Positions 11,036 to 19,725 of a DNA stretch of 64,000 nt are shown here, piece by piece. This stretch comes from Oreohelix idahoensis (Eukaryota; Mollusca; Gastropoda; Stylommatophora; Oreohelicidae), in contig JAMPIV010012167.1 in the NCBI GenBank assembly GCA_024509875.1, forward strand, positions 596,737 through 660,736. The letters are read 5' to 3'. A program made the position numbers and the translations under genes. The notes under the pieces are model-generated. The model was not told the DNA's origin and did no database searches. It saw nothing but the letters and a program-made list of their open reading frames with translations. Position 1 is the stretch's first letter; every line of letters begins with the position of its first letter.

Positions 11036-12647
11036 ATAGTGGTTCTAATAGTTCTGCTGCTAGCTCAGGGTCTGTCTTAAATAGCTCTGCATTTAAGTTA
11101 TCATGGCCCGGAGCTTTACCGTTCTTTAACCCTTTGATTGCTGTGATGATTTCTTCTTTTCGTGGAATGTCTGTATTTACATCTAGATCGTTTTCAGCCT
11201 CAGGAACATTCAATTGTGTCTCTGGTATTTCCTTGTTCAGAGTTTCTCTGAAGTGCTCTGCCCATCTTGTTTCCTGTCCCTCTGCTGTCTTAATGAGATT
11301 TCCTTGCTTATCTCTTACTAATGTAATATTGTTTGCACCTTGTTTTCCGCTGATGAATTTAGTTATTTTGTATACTGTGCTTTGTTCATTTCTCAGTGCT
11401 GCCTCTTCTGCCTGTTTTGCAAGATCGTCTAGGAAATTCCTTTTGTTGGCTCGGGTTTGGCGTTTAACTTCCCTGTCCAGTTGACTGTACTGTTCGCTAT
11501 ATAGTTGCTTTAACCTGGGGGACTTCGCTTCTGTTTTCTTTCTTTTCATTTCCTTTGTCATCTTTATGGTGTTTAGTGTTTCTGGTGTTATCCAGTCTTG
11601 CTTCTTCCTTTCCTGGAATCCTAAGCATGATTTGCTACTTTCCTTATATATTGTTGAAATGGTGTTAAAATTCTGGTCTATATCATCAGTCAATGTCTTT
11701 TCCTGGCTTTTGGCAAATTGATATCGTTTCTTAATGTCGGCCGCAAAAGCTTTTCTGGTAAGGGGGTCCTTCAATTTGCTGATGTCAAACCTTTTCTGTG
11801 TAGTTACAGTTGGTCCAGCCCTTCTTAGTTTCACTTTCAGTTTTGCAACTACTAAATGGTGATCGCTTCCCACATCTGCACCTCTTCTTACCTTCACATC
11901 TTGTAATGCATGTCTCCATCTACCGTTAACCATGATGTGGTCTATCTGGTTTCTGGTCCGACCATTTGGTGATTCCCATGTTAACTTGTGAATTTCCTTA
12001 TGTGGGAAAAGTGTTCCTCCAATGACCACGTTGTTAATGCTACAGAAACTTATTAGCTTATCCCCATTTTCGTTTGCTATTCCGCTGCCGCATTTCCCCA
12101 TTGTTCTTTCATTATATGTATTGTGTGTACCAACTTTCGCATTGAGGTCTCCCATTACTATAACAAGATCATATCTAGGTGTGTCCTCCATTTCTTTCTG
12201 CAGTTGTTGATAGAATTCATCCTTGACCTCCTCATCGCTATCATTCGTTGGTGCGTAGCATTGTATTATTGTAGTGTTGGTGAATCTCCCTCTCAATCTC
12301 AATCGTATCAGTCTGTTGTTGATGGGTTTCCATTCCAGTAATGTCCTTTCTATCCCTTTCTGTGGAATAATAGCTACGCCTTCACTGTGCTGTCCACCCT
12401 CTCTGCCAGAGTAAAGTACTGTTTCTCCTGTTGCTGTTTTAACTTTTCCTGCCCCTGTCCATCTGCTCTCGCTTATCCCCAGGATGTGTAACCTATAGTT
12501 TCTCATTTCTGCCGTGACCTGTCTTAGTTTACCTGTCTCGTACATTGTCCTGACATTCCAAAATCCTATTCTTGTATCCTGTTTTGCGGTCAGGACATCA
12601 GTTTTCATGTCAGTGGCTTCCTTTCGGCTTTCACCACTGACAGTCAT
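10938..12647 (-). CDS. LINE-A ORF, endonuclease domain and linker to start of RT (frame-broken)
   Basis: The apurinic-like endonuclease nicks the target DNA and the RT copies the RNA there. The frame is open from about 12745, but the first in-frame ATG is at 12645-12647. Visible EN motifs in order: GFWNVRTM, ILGISESRW (catalytic Glu), CYAPTN, VIVMGDLNAKVG, NQIDHIMVNG and GSDHHLVVAKL. A basic linker follows, then the RT approach LKNGKAPGHDNLNAELFK. About 20 residues after VWKTGD the frame loses homology and stops at 10938; the RT continues in the overlapping frame at 9653-11035. The break coincides with a run of five identical bases at 11012-11016. Apart from this one slip the ORF is intact. 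Confidence 0.88.
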   Translation of the reverse strand: MTVSGESRKEATDMKTDVLTAKQDTRIGFWNVRTMYETGKLRQVTAEMRNYRLHILGISESRWTGAGKVKTATGETVLYSGREGGQHSEGVAIIPQKGIERTLLEWKPINNRLIRLRLRGRFTNTTIIQCYAPTNDSDEEVKDEFYQQLQKEMEDTPRYDLVIVMGDLNAKVGTHNTYNERTMGKCGSGIANENGDKLISFCSINNVVIGGTLFPHKEIHKLTWESPNGRTRNQIDHIMVNGRWRHALQDVKVRRGADVGSDHHLVVAKLKVKLRRAGPTVTTQKRFDISKLKDPLTRKAFAADIKKRYQFAKSQEKTLTDDIDQNFNTISTIYKESSKSCLGFQERKKQDWITPETLNTIKMTKEMKRKKTEAKSPRLKQLYSEQYSQLDREVKRQTRANKRNFLDDLAKQAEEAALRNEQSTVYKITKFISGKQGANNITLVRDKQGNLIKTAEGQETRWAEHFRETLNKEIPETQLNVPEAENDLDVNTDIPRKEEIITAIKGLKNGKAPGHDNLNAELFKTDPELAAELLEPLFAQVWKTGDNTIRVEQRNNCQIAQEGRSFRLQ

Positions 12648-12942
12648 ACGAGCCACAGACTCCGAATGTCCATCCCGCAGCAAAGTTTGTTCATTTGATG
12701 TTGTTTCCGTAACTTCATTATTTTTTTTACATAGACAGGGGTGTCAGCCCTATGCTAAAACCCCCAACCTGGAGGACCAGGGTACCAGCTTTTTTCTGAC
12801 CCCTACCCACACAGACCAGTCCAGCTTGGTTGAACCTACCAGGAGTAAAACTCCCACTGGCATAGCTCTGGGGATTGTCAGGGTACGCAAGCTGCCATAC
12901 CGCTACAAGGTATAGGTACCATTGATGGCAGGGCCAAAATAT

Positions 12943-13363
12943 GGCGGGAAGTAATTATGCTGTGCGCTTTCTGCTGCATGCCCTGAGGACAACACTATTT
13001 CTCATGTGGTCTTTTATCTAGATGCGTTGGTTAAGAAAGTATGGAGCAAAACGACATAACTGGCTTGAGGAGTATTGAGAAATGGCGAATGGACTGAAAT
13101 TTTACTAATTAATTAAAATCTGCTTTATCTTATGTGTTGTAAATGAAAGGGTACGTATTAAAAAAAAAAACACACACACACAACAAAATTCAAAAATAAA
13201 CGTCCTATTACTCCATCTCCGAAGTATAGACTTGTGCGACTAAATCTGCTGAGTTACTGCAAAAGTAGAGAACATTCTTTATTCATAGTCACCGATATAC
13301 ACTATTTAGGAAGGAAACAAACTGCGCGTTTTTTAAACAGGCGCGCAATTTAATTCCCCGCGA
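12943..13363. other. No supported feature
   Basis: Non-coding DNA between LINE-A and LTR element 1, with a short (CA)n run at about 13171-13181. Confidence 0.5.
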
Positions 13364-15111
13364 GTAGTGGTGTTGATGGTATTGTATGATGGTGATATTA
13401 CTAAATGTAATTGTATGAGGCCAGCTGTGAAGGCTCCTGAGATAAAATGTAGTTGTGAATCGTCAGAAGGCCTTTCTTGCTACCACTACGACCTCACACT
13501 TAATTTTTTTTTTTATTTAACAAATATTACAACACACTGAACTAACTCAATAGTGTAAAATTTTTTGATAGAATTATATTACATTTATTTTTGTTCTGTG
13601 TCAATTTTTTAGGTTGACCAGAACTTAAAAGGATTTAGAGATTATGAAAAGAAATACATGGAATATTATATCATAAATGCAATAGTGTACATATATATGT
13701 ACTTTACTAGTTAGTTTTATTAAAATGTTCTAGTAGTCATCTACTTGGGAGGATAGTTAATGTTTGTGCTGTTGGGGTGGCCTCATCACACCTGTCTATA
13801 TTGACTACACAGTGTCCAGAAAATGGTGGGAATTTTTATGGGGGTATTAGTAACTAAACGATGTTGGTGAATGTCCAGCAGACCAGAGGCTCACTCATCT
13901 GGTAGTTGTAGCTCTGGTGCTGAAATCAGGTGGTCCCACCTCTCCGTGCTGGCGGGCAATAATGGTGGTCTCTGTCACAAGTACTGCACAGATACACTCG
14001 AGTAAAGTCACCAACTGAATAGACACTGCTTGGTTGACAACAGAAACTCCCAGCTCAGATTATGAATAAATAACACAGAATTGCTAGCAAAACTCAGCTG
14101 AGCTGCTGGCTATAGTATGGCGTCCCTAAATTTATTACACTTTCTTTCATATGGAAATCACCACACTTTAAAATCTGTGTCTATCACTGAACAACTATTG
14201 AAGAATGGCCCCACTTTCGCGTCTGAGCGCTAATGATATGATTGTCTGTGGCCAATCACTGCCTAGGTTTATTTTAAATTTCAAATTTCCTACCATAAAG
14301 TCATTTCAGTCATGCTTCAGTCAAGTATGGATGGTTATCTGTTAGTCTGTCCGTCTCTACTTGTGTTTCTACAAAATGTACTTGATTTTTGAACCAACCT
14401 TTCTCTCCCCTCCAAAATTTTGTCGTTAAAAGTTATTTTTAGACACAGCCACCACAATATCCCCTCTCCTCTATACCAAGTAAATTTGAACACCTGCGTT
14501 TCGAGGTCGTGTTTTTTTGTGCAATTAGCGACACTTTTAGATTCAATACAGTCTGTCGATGATGTGAACAACACTGTCTTTTGTCATTATCTTCAATATT
14601 ATCTATCCGTCTGTAAAATTAAGAACATATTAGTTCACTGCTCAGAATAGGCCATCCGGCCAGCTAATTTTTATATTCCTAACATTAATATTAAGAAAAA
14701 AAAGTACTTTTTAATTTTTGTAATATTCCTAACATCTGCGTTTAGCCGCTGAATTCAAATCAAGGGCTTGGTATCGCGCAAAAGCGTCCAATAAATGACT
14801 GTGGCGTAACATATCTATGGTCCCTTCTGTCGAGTTGCTTACTTTTTATGTCAACTTGGGAAACGTGACTTTTCTCCGTTTCCCCCCCAATTGCGTCTCC
14901 TTAGCCTTTCTAGTTTCACGCAATCTTTCCAGTCATATTTTTCCTTTTTGATCCTCCGTTCCCCTCCTGTCTAGCAAGTCAATTTTTATGGAGGGTGATG
15001 ACCCGCGGTCTGGGCGATCATGTACATCAGCAGCCTACGCATTATGTTTTTTATCCTTATATGTTATCCTTGGAGGTATTTTACCGTTGTATCTCTGTCA
15101 ATTTCACTACA
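13364..15111 (-). repeat. Element 1, 3' LTR
   Basis: About 1.75 kb. Read on the minus strand it begins TGTAGTGAAATTG (15111 leftward) and ends ..CACCACTA at about 13364, where the expected terminal bases differ slightly from the other copy. It matches 19726-21418 almost perfectly from about 13540 to 14941, but lacks about 90 bp near 13505-13530 that the other LTR has. It contains the 170 bp (14942-15111) missing from the 5' LTR. Confidence 0.88.
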
Positions 15112-15124
15112 CATCTCCCTACTT
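15112..15124 (-). promoter_or_regulatory. Element 1 polypurine tract
   Basis: On the minus strand AAGTAGGGAGATG directly precedes the 3' LTR start TGTAG. Element 2 has the equivalent AAGTGGGGAGATG at 45495-45507. This is the expected plus-strand priming site. Confidence 0.7.
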
Positions 15125-15198
15125 GAAAACATGCCTATGGCAAGTTCCAAAACCAGCGATACACATAGGTAAAATTACTCCTCACGTCTGCCGCTACT

Positions 15199-15597
15199 CT
15201 AATTTTGATCACAGGGGTGCCGACTGAGGAAATCTGCACCGACATTCAATTTGCCTGGGATATATTGGATACTGAACTGATAAGGTTGAAGCAATAAAGA
15301 CCACCTCAGCAATCTTGCGTTTTCATGCTTAGCCTGAGACAAGAACACGAGAGGCTGATGGTCCGTCTCCACCACAAAAGTCCTAATATACAGATAGATT
15401 TGAAACTTCTTTATTGCCCATATTAACGCTAAACATTCTTTTTCGCTTGTGGAGTATCCTTGTTCCGCCTTATTCAATTTGCGGCTTGCATAAGCGACTG
15501 GTTTCAGTTCCCCATCAGGTGAAGATGATCTTTGCAACAAAGCCCCTCCGAGTCCTACATTACTTGCATCGGTTCTTAAGACAAAGTCCTGTGTCAA
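15199..15597 (-). CDS. Element 1 pol, RNase H domain (continuation)
   Basis: The RNase H domain of a Ty3/gypsy polymerase. Visible are FVLRTDASNVGLGGALLQ (catalytic Asp in TDAS), PVAYASRKL, YSTSEKECLALIWAIKKF (catalytic Glu), VETDHQPLVFL (catalytic Asp), LRWSLLLQPYQFSIQYIPGK and DFLSRHP at the end. It follows RT in a different frame. The break lies near 15600-15640 and includes a run of six T on the plus strand (15631-15636), so a one-base slip explains it. The stop is about 90 bp from the LTR. Confidence 0.85.
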   Translation of the reverse strand: MTQDFVLRTDASNVGLGGALLQRSSSPDGELKPVAYASRKLNKAEQGYSTSEKECLALIWAIKKFQIYLYIRTFVVETDHQPLVFLSQAKHENARLLRWSLLLQPYQFSIQYIPGKLNVGADFLSRHPCDQN

Positions 15598-15622
15598 ATC
15601 AGGCAGTTTGAGAATAGGCTTG

Positions 15623-17101
15623 CTAGTGAGTTTTTTCCTTTAACTCTTGGAACGCTAGTTCACATTGTGCAGTCCAAATAATTTTATCTGGAAGTCCCTT
15701 GCGAGTCAGATCAGTCAGAGGAGCACATATAGCGTTAAAATTTTTGATGTATTTCTGATAAAATCCGCATAACGACACGAATGATCGCACGTCTTTTTTT
15801 GTTTGTGGCCTAGGTGCTCTCTGCAGTTTTTCCAAGTTCTTAGGATCAGGGGTCATATTACCCTGATATACAGTGTGCCCCAAGAATTCCAACTCCTTGC
15901 ATCCAATACAACATTTTGTTGGCCTAGCCGTTAAGTTCGCCTCCCGAAGTCTATCAAACAACATCTCCAGAGCTTCAATGTGTTCTTCAAATGTCTCGGT
16001 GGCGACGAGAATATCATCCATGAAATTTGTGATACATGGGTTATTCAGGGGATCCAACAATTTGCGCATCATCCTTGAAAACACACTCGGAGCATTTTTC
16101 AGTCCGAATGGTAGCATATTGAATTCATAATGTCCATCCGAAGTGCTAAAAGCCAAATAAGGTCTCACTTCAGGCTTCACTGGGATCTGGTAATAGCCTT
16201 TACTAAGATCCACCTTTGAAAAGTATTTTGCCTTGTTCAGTCTGGCAAATAACTGTTTTGTGTCTGGTAATGGATCCACTTGTCCTTCTGTGACAGCATT
16301 CAGTTTCCTGTAATCTATGCACAGTCTGTGTTCCCCAGACGGTTTTCTCAACAAAACGACACTAGAACTAAAAGATGATTCACTGTGCGAAATAATCCCC
16401 TCCTTCAACAAATACTCTATTTCTTCCTTCAATGCCTTCTCCTTCGCGAACGGAATAGAATAGGCTCTCATACAGATTGGGTTTGAGTCTACCAGTTTCA
16501 TGTCATACTGTAGCAAATTTGTATGGCCTGGTTTATCTGTTAATACATCTGTATGTTCCTCCAGAACTTGTTGAACTCTCTCCCTCTGGTTTTTAGTCAG
16601 GTGCTTACTGACTTTTACCTGTGCTGCGGTTTCACAAGGATGTAATGGGTATTCATGTGAGGTGAGTGGTTCTTTTTGCATCTGGGTTGCAATAGCCAAG
16701 GTCAATAAGGGGGTGCTTTCCTGGAGTGGTCTGTCCAGATACTTCTTTAACAGGTTTACATGATAAACTTTTTCCTTCCCCTTTTTGTCAATTTTATAGT
16801 TTGTTCTAGACACCTTCTCTAGAACCGTATATGGACCTTGCCAACCAATTTGTAATTTATTCTGGCTTCCGGGTAGTAGAAGCAGCACCTTCTCTCCGAC
16901 TGCCAGTTCCCTGTCCTTTGCCTTCCTATTAAAATATGCTGCATGTTTCTTCCTGGCTTGTTTCAAATTATCATTTGCCAGTTTCCATCCAGCTTTCAAA
17001 CGAGTGGTCAGTTCGTTCACATATTGATACGATGAGGTAACAGTCTCTTCCGCCTTCTCATCTGTCCAGGTCCTTAATAAAGTTACATCTGGATCTTTAA
17101 T
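15623..17101 (-). CDS. Element 1 pol: integrase C-terminal (GPY/F) module followed by reverse transcriptase
   Basis: The frame is open from 17101 with no ATG; it overlaps the end of the gag ORF by about 16 nt in the -1 frame, so it is probably made by frameshifting. Order: an integrase tail (LLRTWTDEKAEE, then KKHAAYFNRKAKDREL), a GPY/F module (VGEKVLLLLPGSQNKLQIGW, QGPYTVLEKV, VYHVNLLKKY), a linker, then RT: YSIPFAKEKALKEEIEYLLK, SSSVVLLRKPSGEHRLCIDY, FSKVDLSKGYYQIPV, LPFGLKNAPSVFSRMM, the catalytic box NFMDDILVATE, LEFLGHTVYQGNMTPDP, and the thumb GFYQKYIKNFNAICAPLTDL. Having the integrase end N-terminal to RT is the Gmr1-type arrangement. The RT looks intact up to the slip at about 15631. 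Confidence 0.88.
   Translation of the reverse strand: MKDPDVTLLRTWTDEKAEETVTSSYQYVNELTTRLKAGWKLANDNLKQARKKHAAYFNRKAKDRELAVGEKVLLLLPGSQNKLQIGWQGPYTVLEKVSRTNYKIDKKGKEKVYHVNLLKKYLDRPLQESTPLLTLAIATQMQKEPLTSHEYPLHPCETAAQVKVSKHLTKNQRERVQQVLEEHTDVLTDKPGHTNLLQYDMKLVDSNPICMRAYSIPFAKEKALKEEIEYLLKEGIISHSESSFSSSVVLLRKPSGEHRLCIDYRKLNAVTEGQVDPLPDTKQLFARLNKAKYFSKVDLSKGYYQIPVKPEVRPYLAFSTSDGHYEFNMLPFGLKNAPSVFSRMMRKLLDPLNNPCITNFMDDILVATETFEEHIEALEMLFDRLREANLTARPTKCCIGCKELEFLGHTVYQGNMTPDPKNLEKLQRAPRPQTKKDVRSFVSLCGFYQKYIKNFNAICAPLTDLTRKGLPDKIIWTAQCELAFQELKEKTH
17083..17101 (-). other. Candidate -1 frameshift window between gag and pol (element 1)
   Basis: The gag frame stops at 17083-17085 and the pol frame has its last upstream stop at 17102-17104, so ribosomes must shift -1 within about 16 nt around TTAAAGATCC. 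Element 2 has the same -1 relation in a similar short window (about 47846-47870, with ATTAAAAGTCC). There is no canonical XXXYYYZ heptamer in either. Confidence 0.5.
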
Positions 17102-19458
17102 TTATCATACGTATTTTTCCTGGAACCCGTCGGGTCCCGTCCATTAGAAGCTTTATAATGAGGACTTTTCTTCCTAGAATCATCACTCACAAATCGACCA
17201 CTACCAATTTTTCTCTGGGGTTTGTCTCCCCACTTAAGATTGTTTATGAGAGATCTTCGCTCTCTTTTCTGTTCTTCCAGTTTATATAAGTCTGACCGAG
17301 GGATTGTCATCCTATCCTGGGTAAAATTTCTTCTTTGTACTTGTCGCATAGTGGCCATGTTAATCCATTCAAGTGACGACTGGGTGTGAAAAGGGGGCTC
17401 CCATTCCACTTTGTCTACCTGAGTATAATTAGTTTTCCTTTCAGGCCTAAAGTTGCCCCGTGGCGTTTCTAGGTCCTGCACATATTTTCCCTTTGTGGGT
17501 GTTCCCTCATGAAATACGCCACATGCTTCTACAAAGTTTTCAACATCGACATTTACGTCGGGCCAATAGTATTTTCGAGCAATCTTTTGGCAGATGGTAC
17601 CGACTTTCTCATGGTCACCATCTTTTCCAACATGTAAGCTCCTTATTAAGTTTGCCCTATATATCTTGGGAAGAACTAACTGTCCGTGACCAGTGGACCT
17701 AGTTCCTGTCTTCCTGTATAATAGTTTGTTCTTCATGAAATATTCCCCCTTGCTCGGAGGTGTGTGGCATTTGGGCAATTTTTTAAAACAGGGCTTGAGT
17801 GTCCTATCCTCAGCCTGCGCCTTCCTCATCTCCTCTGGATGAGCATTTATAGGTTCACCTTCTTCCTCCTTCTTCTGTGACCTGGTCTGCACTGTCGCCA
17901 TGATCACAGGTTTCTCGGGATTCCCCAAGAAGACGTATCTACACCCCAATATCAGAGGGTAGATTGGTTCATCTATCACTGCTGCTCTGATTTCTCCTTC
18001 CACATAGCGAGTTTTCACCGTTATCCTTGCGATGGGAAGTGTCATGAGTGGTATGTCCTTAGTCGCCCCTTGTATTTCCACTGTTTCTGTGGTATACTGA
18101 CTTGGGTCCACTAGGCTAGACTTCACAACTGAATCATAATCCAAACCTGTATCATAAAGGCACCTTATGGTGACCCCATTACAAATAACATCCTCACAAA
18201 CTGGGGGGTGATAAGGTTCCTGTTGCTCCTTAGGATTAACCTTTAATCTTTGCGTCCCCGACTTCATTGCAGCAATGTTTGAAGGTTTCCTTCTACAAAA
18301 TTCGGTGTTATGGTTATCCTTCTTGCACCATTTACACCATCTTTTTCCTTGGTTCAACGGTTTTCTTTCATTGAACTTTTGGTCATTGAACTGTGAGTTT
18401 CTGTCGCGATAGTCATTTCTTGGCCGCTCAAAGTTTGTCCTACCTTTATTTCCCTGCTCTCTAGTATCAAATTTATTAAATTGCTGTGGAGCTTTAAAAT
18501 TGTCTATGTGCTTCTTCTTAGCACCACTTACCTCTGCCTGGGCTGCCTGATACCTCTCAGCAACATTTAAAACTTCCCCCAACTTCTCTGCACCTTGTTC
18601 CATGAGAAATTTTCTCATGTCTGGAGCCATGGACTCTCTCAATTGCTCAATCATGATCATTTCTTTAAGATCTTGGGTCTTCCCCAGAGCCGTCCATTTC
18701 TCCAAATAGGTTTCTAGTCTAGCAGAGAATTGGTGGTATGTCTCCCCAGACAACAGTTTGGCATTTCTAAATTTCTTACGATAAAATTCACCATTCTTCT
18801 CGTACCTTAATAACAAAGCCTGCTTTAACATGTCATAATTGTCTTGGTCTTCCCTGTTCATTTTGGCAAATACTTCATAAGAAGTACCTCTCAATCCCTG
18901 TGATAGCTTTAAGCTCCACCTCTCTCTCTCTAACCCATATGTAGTAGCTAATAACTCAAAACGTCCTAGGTACCCCTCTATGTCATCGTCTTTTTCAACA
19001 AAATGGTCTAAATGAAACCCCATAGCGGAGTTTGAGGCTCCCAGACTAGGCGTAGCATCTGAGGCAAAAGGGCTGGCACCATTTTCAGGAGCCTGGCCTT
19101 GTAATTCCAGCTCCCTTAGTCGTAATTCGTGCTCCCTTTGCAACCTTCTATCTTCTGCCTCCCTTTCGGCCTTTTTATCTTCTGCCTCCCTTTGCTGTCG
19201 TTTTTCTTCGGCCTCCAATGCCTTTGCCTCTTTGTCAGCCTCAATCTGCAACCTCTTAGTCTCAGCCTCTAACTTCTTCTCTTCAACCAACCTGTCAGAC
19301 TCCAATTTTCTTTCAGCCTCTTTTTCTAATCTCCTTTCTTCCCGTTCAATATATTTATCACATTCAGCCGTTACGTATTGAATTAAAATTTGACCATCCA
19401 TTCCCATCTCCTTCGCGGTGAGCACAGCAGCTGATCTAAATTTTGCCAGCTCCGCCAT
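17083..19458 (-). CDS. Element 1 gag, protease and integrase zinc-finger polyprotein with a novel C-terminal segment
   Basis: 791 aa starting MAELAKFRS at ATG 19456-19458. Residues 35-125 are a highly charged coiled coil (repeats of EAEEKRQQREAED type). About 145-310 is the retrotransposon Gag domain, with a SCAN-like stretch IEQLRESMAPDMRKFLMEQG. At about 375-388 is a CCHC knuckle CKWCKKDNHNTEFC. An aspartic protease follows (CLYDTGLDYDSVV, about 433-446; later PLILGCRYVFLG). Then an integrase-type finger: LHVGKDGDHEKVGTICQKIA and YYWPDVNVDVENFVEACGVF, where the last Cys of HHCC is Phe. Residues about 650-790 are a basic segment where the DDE core should be. It ends near KKSPHYKASNGRD, faintly like the end of an integrase core but with no catalytic Glu. 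Element 2 keeps the same segment. Confidence 0.85.
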   Translation of the reverse strand: MAELAKFRSAAVLTAKEMGMDGQILIQYVTAECDKYIEREERRLEKEAERKLESDRLVEEKKLEAETKRLQIEADKEAKALEAEEKRQQREAEDKKAEREAEDRRLQREHELRLRELELQGQAPENGASPFASDATPSLGASNSAMGFHLDHFVEKDDDIEGYLGRFELLATTYGLERERWSLKLSQGLRGTSYEVFAKMNREDQDNYDMLKQALLLRYEKNGEFYRKKFRNAKLLSGETYHQFSARLETYLEKWTALGKTQDLKEMIMIEQLRESMAPDMRKFLMEQGAEKLGEVLNVAERYQAAQAEVSGAKKKHIDNFKAPQQFNKFDTREQGNKGRTNFERPRNDYRDRNSQFNDQKFNERKPLNQGKRWCKWCKKDNHNTEFCRRKPSNIAAMKSGTQRLKVNPKEQQEPYHPPVCEDVICNGVTIRCLYDTGLDYDSVVKSSLVDPSQYTTETVEIQGATKDIPLMTLPIARITVKTRYVEGEIRAAVIDEPIYPLILGCRYVFLGNPEKPVIMATVQTRSQKKEEEGEPINAHPEEMRKAQAEDRTLKPCFKKLPKCHTPPSKGEYFMKNKLLYRKTGTRSTGHGQLVLPKIYRANLIRSLHVGKDGDHEKVGTICQKIARKYYWPDVNVDVENFVEACGVFHEGTPTKGKYVQDLETPRGNFRPERKTNYTQVDKVEWEPPFHTQSSLEWINMATMRQVQRRNFTQDRMTIPRSDLYKLEEQKRERRSLINNLKWGDKPQRKIGSGRFVSDDSRKKSPHYKASNGRDPTGSRKNTYDKLKIQM

Positions 19459-19702
19459 ACTTTTTAGACAATATAATAATATACAAGATAAATCTCTAAC
19501 CAGTAAATACACTAAGTACTTCTTATGACTATAGTCTAACCAATTCTAACTAACCAGTTAACTAATTAATTATTACTGGCTGTGAAGATTCACCAACTTT
19601 TATCTGCAGGGACACTTTTAATTTTAAAGGGAATTTTACAATTTATTTCCCTACTTTTATTTCTCCCACCAGGAGATCCTAATATTACTGTTGGGCTAAT
19701 TA

Positions 19703-19720
19703 TCCCTGGACAAGACCCCA
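19703..19720 (-). promoter_or_regulatory. Element 1 primer-binding site candidate
   Basis: After the 5' LTR end ..CACTACA and the spacer TATAT, the minus strand reads TGGGGTCTTGTCC. Starting with TGG fits pairing to a tRNA CCA end. Element 2 has TGGGGTCTCGCTCC at the same offset. The tRNA is not identified. Confidence 0.5.
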
Positions 19721-19725
19721 ATATA

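Larger units (their letters stand above)
9612..12931 (-). mobile_element. LINE-A, apparently full-length non-LTR retrotransposon
   Basis: A 3.3-kb minus-strand insertion bracketed by a perfect 11-bp direct repeat GGCCAAAATAT (9601-9611 and 12932-12942). Order on the minus strand: an untranslated leader of about 250-280 bp, one long endonuclease-reverse transcriptase ORF, a 3' UTR of about 40 bp, and a GAAGAAGAAG tail. Size, one APE-RT ORF, short UTRs and a microsatellite tail fit RTE-like LINEs, though I cannot fix the clade without a tree. The ORF is broken once by a frame change at about 11012-11016. Truncated relatives are at 1493-1870 and 21416-21915. Confidence 0.88.

Noticed and set aside
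17083..17101. Classical -1 slippery heptamer at the gag-pol overlap
   Set aside because: Neither element has an XXXYYYZ sequence in the window, so only the overlap itself is reported.
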